DNA of 64,000 nt. Source: Bradyrhizobium sp. AZCC 1721 (GTDB taxonomy: Bacteria; Pseudomonadota; Alphaproteobacteria; Rhizobiales; Xanthobacteraceae). Each line of letters starts with the position of its first letter. Position 1 is the stretch's first letter. Positions 32,910 to 41,341 of the stretch are shown here, piece by piece. The notes below the pieces were generated by a model. It saw nothing but the letters and a program-made list of their open reading frames with translations. It was not told where the DNA came from and made no database searches. The DNA lies in assembly GCF_036924715.1 (NCBI RefSeq), contig NZ_JAZHSB010000001.1, positions 4,517,001 through 4,581,000 on the forward strand, read 5' to 3'. The translations under genes were made by a program, and so were the position numbers.

Positions 32910-33737
32910 ATGAGCGATCGCGACCGAAAACCGCCGTTCCGCCGCGGCGGCGGCAAACCCTTCGAAAAAGGGCGGAAATTCGCCCGTCCGCCGGGCCGGC
33001 GCGACCGGGAAACAAGCTCCGACGGGCCGGCGATTCTCTATGGCTGGCACACGGTCTCGGCTGCGCTAGCCAACCCGGAACGGCGGATCCGAAAGCTGTT
33101 CCTGACCGAAAACGCCGCCCGGCGGCTGGCAGAGGAAAATATCGATACCCGCGTTGCCCCGGAAATCGTCCGGCCGAACGCGATCGACCAGCGGCTCGGG
33201 CCGGACGCCGTGCACCAGGGGCTGTTGGCCGAGGCCGATCCCCTGCCCTCGCCCGATATCGACACGCTGCCGCAGGACGGCATCGTGCTGGTGCTCGACC
33301 AGATCACCGATCCGCACAATGTCGGCGCCATCATGCGCTCGGCGGCGGCCTTTGCGGTGAAAGCGATCGTCACCACCGCCCGCCACAGCCCGGAAGCAAC
33401 CGGCGTGCTGGCGAAATCCGCCTCCGGCGCGCTGGAGCTGGTACCGCTGGTCACCGTGCAAAATCTCGCCCGCGCGCTCACCGAACTGAACGACCGCGGC
33501 TTCTTGACGGTCGGGCTGGACAGCGAGGGGACCGAGGACCTCGCCGCCGTGCCCTTGCAGCAACCGCTGGCGCTGGTGCTGGGCGCCGAGGGCAAGGGCC
33601 TGCGGCAACTGACCCGCGAAACCTGCCGCGCGGTGGCCCGGCTCGACATGCCCGGCGAGATCAAGAGCCTGAATGTTTCGAACGCCGCGGTGCTGGCGCT
33701 CTATATCGGCGCGAGCAGATTGGGCCTGATGAAATGA
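32910..33737 (+). CDS. rlmB: 23S rRNA (guanosine-2'-O-)-methyltransferase RlmB-like (TrmH/SpoU family)
   Basis: This 275-residue SPOUT methyltransferase would 2'-O-methylate 23S rRNA (G2251 in E. coli). The substrate-binding domain begins ILYGWHTVSAALANP, and the basic N-terminal tail is rich in Arg/Lys/Gly. SPOUT motif 1 is DPHNVGAIMRSAAAF, motif 2 LVLGAEGKGL and motif 3 IKSLNVSNAAVLALY. A TrmH-type tRNA methylase is the main alternative. It stands alone downstream of tRNA-Tyr on the other strand. Confidence 0.93.
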   Translation: MSDRDRKPPFRRGGGKPFEKGRKFARPPGRRDRETSSDGPAILYGWHTVSAALANPERRIRKLFLTENAARRLAEENIDTRVAPEIVRPNAIDQRLGPDAVHQGLLAEADPLPSPDIDTLPQDGIVLVLDQITDPHNVGAIMRSAAAFAVKAIVTTARHSPEATGVLAKSASGALELVPLVTVQNLARALTELNDRGFLTVGLDSEGTEDLAAVPLQQPLALVLGAEGKGLRQLTRETCRAVARLDMPGEIKSLNVSNAAVLALYIGASRLGLMK

Positions 33738-33742
33738 ACAAC

Positions 33743-33767
33743 GCCCGCTCGCGGAAAGCGAACGGGC
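33743..33767. terminator. Hairpin between rlmB and the convergent gene
   Basis: GCCCG-C-TCGC, loop GGAAA, GCGA-A-CGGGC. The stem is sound apart from one C-A mismatch, but no real T-run follows, so its terminator function is only suggested by its place between two convergent stops. Confidence 0.4.
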
Positions 33768-33793
33768 GCTGAAGCTTTCAAACTACCGCTGGA

Positions 33794-34168
33794 TCAGTAA
33801 TAGCGGCGCAGTACGGGCCGACCGTGGTAGTAACGCCCCGTGTAACGGTAACCGTTCCGATGATAGCCGTACGAACGGTTGTAGCCATAGCCGTAACCGG
33901 AGATCGCGCCTTCGCGATAGACCGGATAAGGCGCGAAATTGCCCGGACCAGTATAGGTCGGGCCCTGGTTGACATAATAATACTGCTGCTCTGGATCGGG
34001 CAGACGCTCGCGGACCCAGCCGCCGCAGGGGCTGCAGCCGGCATAGCCGTAGGTCACGGCCGGGGCGACGTAGACCGGTGCTGCGCACGGGGCGTAACCG
34101 CAGGCCATCGCTGGTGCTGCAGCCATGACGGCCACTGCCGCCACTAATCCTTTAAGTATCTGACGCAT
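33794..34168 (-). CDS. Small secreted Tyr/Gly-rich protein
   Basis: This 124-residue protein has a clear signal peptide (ILKGLVAAVAVMAAAPAMA). The mature part is rich in Tyr, Gly, Pro and Arg (YGYGYNRSYGYHRNGY) and contains a CGYAPC and a CSPCGGW cysteine pair. The ATG at 34168 follows AGGAGAG. It is probably periplasmic or surface located. The function is unknown. The next gene upstream on the same strand also encodes a small secreted protein. Confidence 0.75.
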   Translation of the reverse strand: MRQILKGLVAAVAVMAAAPAMACGYAPCAAPVYVAPAVTYGYAGCSPCGGWVRERLPDPEQQYYYVNQGPTYTGPGNFAPYPVYREGAISGYGYGYNRSYGYHRNGYRYTGRYYHGRPVLRRYY

Positions 34169-34200
34169 TACTCTCTCCTGTTCGTATTTGCTTGGTCTTC

Positions 34201-34647
34201 TTAACGTGGAAGGTGATGCGGCCATCGCCTATCATCGCGCGGTGCGTAGATGATTTCGGGCGGATCGACGGGCACGTTGGACTGCGCCGGCAACGGCGCC
34301 GACTGCGCCGACCAGGACTGATGGTAGCTCTCGGCCGGTTGCGGCAACCTTCGATTCGCCGGCGGCTCGATTTCCAGGCGCCCGTAACCGGGCATGCGGC
34401 CGGCGCTCGGATAATAATGACCGACGCGCGGGACCGGATCGACATAGCGGCCGCCGTAGACAGTCGGCTCGACATGGGTGCCCTTGCCGAGGCCCCAGTC
34501 ACCCTCGACCACCGCATAGGATGCATCGACGCCGTTAATGATGACGGGAACGCCGGGACGGCCCGGAATCACGATCTCGAAGCCGCCGCCGGCAAAGGCG
34601 GTCGAATTCGTCGCGATGAAAAGTGCCAGTGTGACGCCAATGCGCAT
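34201..34647 (-). CDS. Small secreted protein, unknown function
   Basis: This 148-residue protein has a signal peptide ending TNSTAFA near residue 19. The mature part starts GGGFEIVIPGRPGVPVIING and is rich in Pro, Tyr and Gly. It lies 32 bp upstream of the Tyr/Gly-rich secreted protein and is likely cotranscribed with it. No catalytic motif is visible. Confidence 0.75.
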   Translation of the reverse strand: MRIGVTLALFIATNSTAFAGGGFEIVIPGRPGVPVIINGVDASYAVVEGDWGLGKGTHVEPTVYGGRYVDPVPRVGHYYPSAGRMPGYGRLEIEPPANRRLPQPAESYHQSWSAQSAPLPAQSNVPVDPPEIIYAPRDDRRWPHHLPR

Positions 34648-34896
34648 CGCTTGGGATCCGGTTTTTCTAACGTCCCAATTTAATCCAACATGCCGGTTCA
34701 GGGGTTAAGGCCTTCGGCCAAATTGCCGGTAAGGCTAACGCGCAACCATGGATCGTCATTCAATTGCGAGAAATGCCGCTATCCAAACGTTAACGCCTCC
34801 AGGATCGGAAGGCCGACCCGGTGGTTTGGCCGCCCGCTCGATTGTCATTTGCGCTGACATATCGCACCATCCAGCCCCCTCCCAACGCCAGCCGAA

Positions 34897-36546
34897 ATGC
34901 CTGAAATGACGACCAAAACGCCTGCAAAGAACGTGCTCTGGATCATGTGCGACCAGCTTCGCTACGATTATCTCGGCTGTACCGGGCACCCTGTGCTGAA
35001 GACGCCGAACATCGACGCGATGGCCAAACGCGGCGTATTGTTCTCCAACGCCTATGTGCAGTCGCCGATCTGCGGCCCGTCGCGGATGTCGTTCTATACC
35101 GGCCGCTACATGCGCTCGCACGGCTCGCACTGGAACGGCTGGCCGCTGCGCGTCGGCGAACCGACGCTCGGCGATCACTTAAAGAAGATCGGCGTCCGCA
35201 ACGTGCTGGTCGGCAAGACGCACATGGCGCCCGATCTCGAAGGGCTGAAGAGCCTCGGCATCCCCGCCGACTCGATCATCGGCGTGCATGTGTCGGAATG
35301 CGGGTTCGAGCCCTATGAGCGCGACGACGGCCTGCATCCGACGGGACGGCCGCGGCCGGCCTACGACAATTATCTGCGCCAGCATGGCTACGACGCGCCC
35401 AATCCGTGGGAGCACTGGGCCAATTCCGGCGCGGCCGAGGACGGTAGCCTGCAGAACGGCTGGCTATTGGTTCACGCCGACAAGGCTGCCCGCGTGCCCG
35501 ACGAGCACTCCGAGACACCCTACATGACGCGGCGCGCGATGGAGTTCATCGCGGAAGCCGAGGACGACGGCCGGCCCTGGTGCTTGCATTTGTCCTACAT
35601 CAAGCCGCACTGGCCCTATATCGCGCCGGAGCCCTACGCCAGCATGTACGGGCCGCAGGACGTGCAGCCGGTGATCCGTTCGCAGGAGGAACGCGCCAAC
35701 GCACATCCGGTGTTCGCCGCCTATATGGACATGCGCTATTCGCGCAACATGTCGCGCAACGAGGCGCGCGCAAAAGTCATTCCGACCTATATGGGCCTGA
35801 TCAAGCAGATCGACGATCAGATGGGCGTGTTGATGCAGTTCCTCGAAACCCGCGGCCTGCTCGACACCACCATGATCGTATTCACGTCGGACCATGGCGA
35901 CTATCTCGGCGATCACTGGATGGGCGAGAAGGACCTGTTCCACGAGCAATCGGCGAAAATCCCGCTGATCGTGATCGACCCCTCGCCTGCCGCCGATGCC
36001 ACGCGTGGCACGGTCAGCGAAGCGCTGGTCGAGGCGATCGACCTGGCGCCGACCTTCATCGACTATTTCGGCGCCACGCCGCCGGATCATATCCTGGAAG
36101 GACGCTCGCTGGTGCCGCTGCTGCACGGCGCGCCGCCTGCCGATTGGCGCAAGGTGGTGTTCTCCGAATACGATTACGCCATGCAGGACGTCCGCGTGAT
36201 GCTGAACCAGCCGATCGAGCGCTGCCGGCTGTTCATGGTGTTCGACGGCCGCTGGAAATACATTCACGCGTCCGGCTTCCGCCCGATGCTCTACGACCTC
36301 GAAACCGATCCGCAGGAATTTTGCGATCGCGGCGCCGACCCGGCCTGCGCCGACATCGTGGCGCGGCTGCAAGCGGAGCTATTCGATTGGGCGCTGCACC
36401 CGAAGATGCACATCACCACGCCGAGCACGAAGATCGCCGCCTATGCAGCCCAACAGTTGCAGGTCAGGAACGGCGTTTTGATCGGCATCTGGGACGAGGC
36501 CGAACTTGGCGCCATCAGAGAGAAGATCGGGATTATCCGCAGTTGA
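34897..36546 (+). CDS. Sulfatase/phosphonate monoester hydrolase family enzyme
   Basis: This 549-residue enzyme belongs to the alkaline phosphatase superfamily. The formylglycine signature is CGPSR at 59-63, with Cys59 as the residue that would be modified. Metal ligands are seen in MCDQLR (Asp19, Gln20) and TSDHGDYLGDH. It would hydrolyse sulfate or phosphonate/phosphate monoesters. The exact substrate is not clear, and no neighbouring gene helps. No signal peptide is seen. A diverged copy of its last 63 codons lies at 39171-39361. Confidence 0.92.
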   Translation: MPEMTTKTPAKNVLWIMCDQLRYDYLGCTGHPVLKTPNIDAMAKRGVLFSNAYVQSPICGPSRMSFYTGRYMRSHGSHWNGWPLRVGEPTLGDHLKKIGVRNVLVGKTHMAPDLEGLKSLGIPADSIIGVHVSECGFEPYERDDGLHPTGRPRPAYDNYLRQHGYDAPNPWEHWANSGAAEDGSLQNGWLLVHADKAARVPDEHSETPYMTRRAMEFIAEAEDDGRPWCLHLSYIKPHWPYIAPEPYASMYGPQDVQPVIRSQEERANAHPVFAAYMDMRYSRNMSRNEARAKVIPTYMGLIKQIDDQMGVLMQFLETRGLLDTTMIVFTSDHGDYLGDHWMGEKDLFHEQSAKIPLIVIDPSPAADATRGTVSEALVEAIDLAPTFIDYFGATPPDHILEGRSLVPLLHGAPPADWRKVVFSEYDYAMQDVRVMLNQPIERCRLFMVFDGRWKYIHASGFRPMLYDLETDPQEFCDRGADPACADIVARLQAELFDWALHPKMHITTPSTKIAAYAAQQLQVRNGVLIGIWDEAELGAIREKIGIIRS

Positions 36547-36667
36547 ATTTCAAGAGCGATCATCGGCCGCAGAGTCCGAACGACGAGAAATTTGAAAATA
36601 AAACCGACACGGGCGAGACGCGGCTTTGACCCAAATGCGGACGCGCGGATCGGTCGAAACGCGAGCG

Positions 36668-37861
36668 TCAGACGCCTGTCAAGAACGTCTCAATCTCGCC
36701 GATGAACTTTGACCAGGCGGGCTCACCTGGTATGGGGATGTGGTTCTCTGAGTCCAAGATCACGAATTTGGCGTTCGGGATGGACGTGGCGATGCGGCGC
36801 CCCTCGTTAAACGGCGCCGCGTTGTCGTTACGACAGTGAAGGACCAGGGTTGGGGCAGATGCCTTCGGCAATAGATCGAGAATGTCGATATCGTCAACGG
36901 CGTATCGGTTCATGGTCGCGTTTTCAACTGATGTCGAGAGGCGCAGAAGGTTTGCGTACCACCTGATCTGCTCGGCCGAAGCGCCGGGAAGAAAGACAGA
37001 GCTGAATATCCTTAGCAGGGCAGAGTTGTCGTCGCCCCAACCCTGTCGCATGATGGCAATCCACGCCTTCGCGATTTCGGCCTCGTTCGGAGGGGCACGT
37101 TTGTTGCGGCCCAGCGCAAAGCCGCCGTGAAGGATCAGTTTCGACACACGTTTGGGATAGCGGGCAGCGTGGGCGATCGCGATCGCGGCTCCCTGCGATA
37201 TACCCAAGATGGCGTAACGATGCAGATGCAAAGCATCCACAACTGCATCCAGGTCGCGCTCGAACGTTGTGAAGGAAATGTCGGTGATGTCGCGATCGGA
37301 AAGCCCAAAACCTCGACCATCATAACGAACGAGCCGGACGCGGTTGACGAGGGAGCGCCAAAGCGGTCCGCGGATGGGACTCTGCCAGTCGTACTCCAGG
37401 TGGGAGGCCCAGGTGGGAATGCACACAAGCGGCATGCCCTGGCCTACACATGCAACGGCAATGTTGACGCCGTCCTGGGTTCGGCAGAATGTAAGCTCCT
37501 GACCGCGTGAACCGATGGCTGGAGCTCGCTTGTCCAGTTCCTCGCCGGATAACTCGGCCGCGAACAGGTAGCCCCGGCGCGGGACGGTCTTGACGATCTC
37601 ATGGGCATCGTCGGACAGCGCTTCGCGGATGTCCCTGATGCACTGCACGAGACAGTCATCGGATACGAACACGTTGGGCCAGTTTGCCTTGATCAGCTCT
37701 TCCTTGGAGACGAGCCTGCCGGCGTGCTCAGCGAGATAGCGTAGTACATCGAAGGATTTCGGCCGCAGTTGAAGCTCCCGCCCGCCACGCACGACCGCAC
37801 AGCGCTGCAGGTCGAGGGCATAACCGCTGAAGCAGAGCACCTTGGAGGAGTTGGAATGCAT
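36668..37861 (-). CDS. Winged-helix DNA-binding domain fused to an alpha/beta hydrolase
   Basis: This 397-residue protein has an N-terminal OmpR/CadC-type winged helix (about 8-103, with LRPKSFDVLRYLAEHAGRLV and VKTVPRRGYLF). An alpha/beta hydrolase follows (about 123-397) with nucleophile motif GISQG at 220-224, the acid in HCRNDN and His in DSENHIP. It lacks a membrane segment, unlike CadC. The hydrolase may sense or degrade an effector. The ATG at 37861 follows GGAGG; the frame stays open upstream but without a protein-like pattern. Confidence 0.88.
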   Translation of the reverse strand: MHSNSSKVLCFSGYALDLQRCAVVRGGRELQLRPKSFDVLRYLAEHAGRLVSKEELIKANWPNVFVSDDCLVQCIRDIREALSDDAHEIVKTVPRRGYLFAAELSGEELDKRAPAIGSRGQELTFCRTQDGVNIAVACVGQGMPLVCIPTWASHLEYDWQSPIRGPLWRSLVNRVRLVRYDGRGFGLSDRDITDISFTTFERDLDAVVDALHLHRYAILGISQGAAIAIAHAARYPKRVSKLILHGGFALGRNKRAPPNEAEIAKAWIAIMRQGWGDDNSALLRIFSSVFLPGASAEQIRWYANLLRLSTSVENATMNRYAVDDIDILDLLPKASAPTLVLHCRNDNAAPFNEGRRIATSIPNAKFVILDSENHIPIPGEPAWSKFIGEIETFLTGV

Positions 37862-38077
37862 CCTACCTCCACCGCGACCTTCAAAATGAATCTTACCACC
37901 TTCACCGATATTTCGGCGGAATTTCGTCGCGCGCTCGTTACGCCGCATGTCCGACGTGGCAGCGTCGGCCGGTGCGCGGGCGCGCCACTTGGGATTGCTT
38001 CGGACGCCTCGCAAAAAGCGCCAAACGCGTAGGCGTACAATGATACCGCGCGAGCACACGGATAACCGGAGGCAGCC

Positions 38078-39028
38078 ATGAAATTGCTGCGTCGATTGGT
38101 GTTGGTTCTTGCCACTCTGATCATGGCCGTCACAGGAGGGCCAGCTGCACTGGCGCTGGATTATCCCGCCCACACGGTTCGAATTGTCGTCGGTTTCGGC
38201 CCGGGCACATCTCCGGATATTGTTGCGCGCTTGCTCGGCGATAAGCTTTTCCAGGCATGGGGCAAGCCAGTCGTGATCGAGAACACGGTCGGCGCCAACG
38301 GCAATATTGCCGGGGAGCGCGTCGCAAGGGCTGAGCCGGACGGCCATACGCTGCTGCTCGCGGCCAACCCGGCGATCGTCATCAACCCCAGCCTGTATGA
38401 GAAGATGCCGTTCGATCCGGTCCGGGACCTTGTGCCGATCTCTCAGGTGTGTGCTTACGCAAACATCCTCATCGTCAACAACGACGTGCCGGCGAAGAAT
38501 GTGCAAGAGCTTGTGGCACTCGCACGCGCGCAGCCGGGCGCACTCACCTATGGGTCCGCAGGATTTGGCTCAACGCTGCACCTCGCCGGGGAACTGCTGA
38601 AATCGATGGCGAAAGTCGACATCCTGCACGTGCCGTATCGCGGTGCTGTCTTTTCGCAGGAGCTGGTCGCTGGACGGCTCAGCATGGCGTTTGTTCCTCC
38701 TACCGGCGCGTTTCCCCTCGCGCGCGAAGGGAAAGTCAGGGCGCTCGCCGTGACGTCGTTGGAGCGCCATGCCGGCGCACCCGATCTCCCGACCATGGCG
38801 GAATCAGGCTTCCCGAGCTTCGATTTAACAGTATGGTTTGGCTTGATGGCGCCTGCCAGAACTTCACCGGCGATTGTCGAAAAGCTGCACCGCGAAACCG
38901 TGAGGATTCTCGCGATGCCGGAGATGCGCAAGCGATTCGATGACCTTGGAATCGAGCCGATTGGCAACTCACCGGCGGAATTCGCTGCCGTTATTGACGG
39001 AGATTCCGAAATGGGCGAAGCTGATTAG
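38078..39028 (+). CDS. TTT-type (Bug/TctC) substrate-binding protein, frameshifted near the end
   Basis: This 316-residue periplasmic binding protein has a signal peptide ending near residue 27. Family segments are PDIVARLLGDKL, VIENTVGANGNIAGE and VPYRGAVFSQELVAGRLSM. The annotated end reads EFAAVIDGDSEMGEAD. Reading one base later from 39000 gives EIPKWAKLIREAGIKLLD with a stop at 39054-39056, which is the normal family ending. One extra base (or two missing) near 38999 therefore truncates the last helix. No permease gene is nearby, as is common for these proteins. Confidence 0.88.
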   Translation: MKLLRRLVLVLATLIMAVTGGPAALALDYPAHTVRIVVGFGPGTSPDIVARLLGDKLFQAWGKPVVIENTVGANGNIAGERVARAEPDGHTLLLAANPAIVINPSLYEKMPFDPVRDLVPISQVCAYANILIVNNDVPAKNVQELVALARAQPGALTYGSAGFGSTLHLAGELLKSMAKVDILHVPYRGAVFSQELVAGRLSMAFVPPTGAFPLAREGKVRALAVTSLERHAGAPDLPTMAESGFPSFDLTVWFGLMAPARTSPAIVEKLHRETVRILAMPEMRKRFDDLGIEPIGNSPAEFAAVIDGDSEMGEAD

Positions 39029-39056
39029 AGAAGCGGGTATAAAGCTGCTCGATTAG

Positions 39057-39170
39057 ATTGCGGCCGATCACGGAACCTGTCGCCGGCACCGCCGCCGCCC
39101 TTCGAGGAGAGCAATGAAGCCATATCGCGGCGACACCAGATTTGACCGGTGGTCATCCTTTCCCGACCGG
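39057..39170 (+). repeat. Duplicated 5' region of the hydrolase gene at 40445
   Basis: The segment resembles 40355-40500: both have ATTGCGGCCG, GTCGCCGGCA, CCCTTCGAGGAG and then CAATGAAGCCATATCGCGGC, and both reach GGTCATCCTTT and GGCATCGT. It therefore holds a copy of the leader, ribosome-binding site and first codons of the secreted hydrolase gene, joined to a sulfatase-gene tail. Confidence 0.75.
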
Positions 39171-39361
39171 GCATCGTGGCGCGGCTGCAGTTAGAGCTAT
39201 TCGATTGGACGCTGCATCAAAAGATGCACGTCACAACGCCAAACGCAAAGATCGCTGCCTATGCCAACCAGCAACTGCAGGTAAAGAACGGCGTGCTGAT
39301 CGGCATCTGGGACGAGGCCGAGCTTGGTGCGATCAGGGAGAAGATCGGGATCAAGCCATAA
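39171..39361 (+). pseudogene. 3' remnant of a second sulfatase gene
   Basis: The last 63 codons read IVARLQLELFDWTLHQKMHV up to GIWDEAELGAIREKIGIKP. They align without gaps to the end of the sulfatase gene at 34897-36546. The rest of the gene is absent. The join with the copied hydrolase leader is at about 39172-39178, around GGCATCGT. It is a recombination scar rather than a functional gene. Confidence 0.85.
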
Positions 39362-39516
39362 GACCAGTGATGCGCATTGCACGACGGATTAGCCCAGGCA
39401 AAAGACGTCTGGCGTTCTGTCTCGGCATCAAGTCAGCGTGAGGCGTGAGGCAGCTCACATTCGAGAACCGCGAGTTGATCTAAGGCCGTCGCAAACCCGG
39501 CTTCGGGAGACGAGCC

Positions 39517-39792
39517 ATGCCATTATTCAACAGCCAAATCGATTGGCGGGGAATGGGCACCATAGTGGTGGTCGGGCTTTTCACCCTGTTCGCCCTTACG
39601 TTCGCCGTTGTTAGTTACGTGGAATCGTCATCGAATGCCGACCTGGCCGAGTTTACGAGCACGACCGAGTCATCGGCATCTGATCCGAACCATTCCAACG
39701 AATCTACAACCGAGAGCCCGTCCGCCAAGGAACGAACGAGCTGCCCCCTCGGTAACAAATCGCCACCAACTCAACTACTGCCCTTGCAGTAG
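39517..39792 (+). CDS. Hypothetical membrane-anchored small protein
   Basis: This is a 91-residue protein with one membrane segment near residues 13-34 (IVVVGLFTLFALTFAVVSYV) and a Ser/Thr/Glu-rich C-terminal half. There is no recognisable domain. The ATG at 39517 follows GGGAGACGAG. It lies between the sulfatase remnant and a DUF6894 gene, in a region with signs of rearrangement, so it may be young or partial. Confidence 0.45.
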   Translation: MPLFNSQIDWRGMGTIVVVGLFTLFALTFAVVSYVESSSNADLAEFTSTTESSASDPNHSNESTTESPSAKERTSCPLGNKSPPTQLLPLQ

Positions 39793-39854
39793 TCTACACT
39801 TCAGACCAATTCGGCCTCGAGCGCCTACGACGCATCGTGCGCCACGGGACGATT

Positions 39855-40079
39855 TCATCCACGGCCGACAAGGTCGACCGGAGTACGGTAGAGCTCGTTA
39901 CAGTCTCCATCGGTGACACGCACAGCACATCCGGTGGAACGCAGCTCGGGGCGAACGATGCAAAGCTCGCTCGCGAGGCTTTCGGCCTTATCGATCGCGT
40001 TTTCTGTGTTTTCGAGATACATGCCGCCCTGGTTTTTGAACTCCGCGCCTATGACGAGATCAAAGTTGAAGTATGGCAT
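39855..40079 (-). CDS. DUF6894 family protein
   Basis: This 74-residue protein follows the DUF6894 pattern common in rhizobia: MPYFNFDLVIGAEFKNQGG, then LENTENAIDKAESLASEL, and a C-terminal AVRVTDGDCNELYRTPVDL. The function is unknown. The ATG at 40079 follows AGGGGGC. The 365-bp region 40080-40444 upstream holds no gene on either strand that I can support; its right part is the leader of the hydrolase gene. Confidence 0.82.
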   Translation of the reverse strand: MPYFNFDLVIGAEFKNQGGMYLENTENAIDKAESLASELCIVRPELRSTGCAVRVTDGDCNELYRTPVDLVGRG

Positions 40080-40444
40080 CAGTGCCCCCTGCCAAATTCA
40101 AGCTGCACGGAATCTAACTGAGTCTGGTGGGTTCCCTCATTTCAATTTCTGCCTTTGACATCTGATTGTAGTCGTCTGTTGCGCTTCGGTACCGCGACCG
40201 CACCATCGCGTGCACACCACTCGACGCGGCACCTGCTGGTCCGAGACCTGAGTGGTCGGACCGTCGCAATCGTGATTCTGCTCCGGGCTGCTAGCGCAAA
40301 CCATTGAGGGGTTGGAAACTAGTGTTGCGGCGGAGACACGTCGGGTTGGTAAATTGCGGCCGCTCACGCCACGTTTATTGCAGTTCCGAGCACGCGGGCG
40401 CTACGGTCGCCGGCAAAGCACTTCGCAGCCCTTCGAGGAGCGCA

Positions 40445-41194
40445 ATGAAGCCATATCGCGGCGATATCGGAACTGTCGGCTGGTCATCCTTTCTCTGTCT
40501 GGCATCGTTGCGTCGACTGCACGCGATAGCTATCGCGGTCTTGCTGCTCCTGGCGATCGGCGCAAGCCCCACACAGGCACGGAGTTCCGCGTCGGCGGCC
40601 TCGACTGCTCATGTCTATCTGCTCCGCGGCGTGCTCAATATCTTTTCTCTGGGGCTCGATGACATTGCGGTAAAGCTGCGGGCGCAGGGCATCCCGGTCA
40701 CTGTCGCGAACTTTGCCTCTTGGTCGTCGCTCGCCGACGAAGCCGCCGCCGGATACAAGAGTGGCAGGATCAAGACGATCATTCTGGTCGGGCATTCCTC
40801 GGGGGCGACCGCGCTTCCCGACATGGTCGCCAAGCTGGATCAGCTTGGCGCTCCCGTTAAGCTCGCCATCGGCCTGGATTCGGTGTTTCGCACCAGCCTC
40901 TCGGGACGCGTGGGACGCTATGTAAACTTCTACATCGCCAACGGCGCCGGCACGCCGGTTCAGAAAACCGGACAATTCCAGGGCAAGCTCGAGAATGTGA
41001 ACGTGCAGAACGTGCCTGGCGTCGGGCACATGTCCATCGAAAAGAACCTGATCATGCAGCAAAAGGTGATAAGCGAGATCGACGCGGTCGTCTTCGGCCG
41101 ATCTGTACCAGCTTCGGCGGCGCAGAGGCCGCGGCAGCCTGAAGCGGCAAGCACGGCGAGACCTGGCACGGCAAGCACCGCGGCGGTACGTTAG
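40445..41194 (+). CDS. Secreted GHSxG alpha/beta-hydrolase-like protein
   Basis: This 249-residue protein has a long N-terminal signal/anchor (hydrophobic near 27-46, cleavage near TQA). The nucleophile elbow GHSSG is at 116-120, and the core is preceded by VYLLRGVLNIFSLGLDDIA. A His near the end (VGHMSIEK) could complete the triad. It is a probable periplasmic esterase or lipase-like enzyme. It is a paralogue of the next gene. The ATG at 40445 follows GAGGAGC. The start region has a copy at 39113. Confidence 0.8.
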   Translation: MKPYRGDIGTVGWSSFLCLASLRRLHAIAIAVLLLLAIGASPTQARSSASAASTAHVYLLRGVLNIFSLGLDDIAVKLRAQGIPVTVANFASWSSLADEAAAGYKSGRIKTIILVGHSSGATALPDMVAKLDQLGAPVKLAIGLDSVFRTSLSGRVGRYVNFYIANGAGTPVQKTGQFQGKLENVNVQNVPGVGHMSIEKNLIMQQKVISEIDAVVFGRSVPASAAQRPRQPEAASTARPGTASTAAVR

Positions 41195-41341
41195 TAGTTC
41201 GAATGCCGTCGCCGCAGCGACGAGCGCCGCAAATTCTGCCAATTCCTCGACGATAGATCACCCGCTAGAAGCGCCGGGTGGCGTGGCCCGCCGGCATTCA
41301 AGGTTCGTCACTTCTACGCCTAAATCGCGAGCGGAATGTAC

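Noticed and set aside
35464..36629. Long open frames on both strands across the sulfatase gene
   Set aside because: They are Arg- and His-rich shadows of a high-GC gene whose own frame shows all catalytic motifs.
37862..38506. Longer version of the winged-helix/hydrolase protein starting at 38506
   Set aside because: The extra 215 residues are low-complexity and overlap the start of the next gene. The ATG at 37861 has a good ribosome-binding site and the expected domain start.
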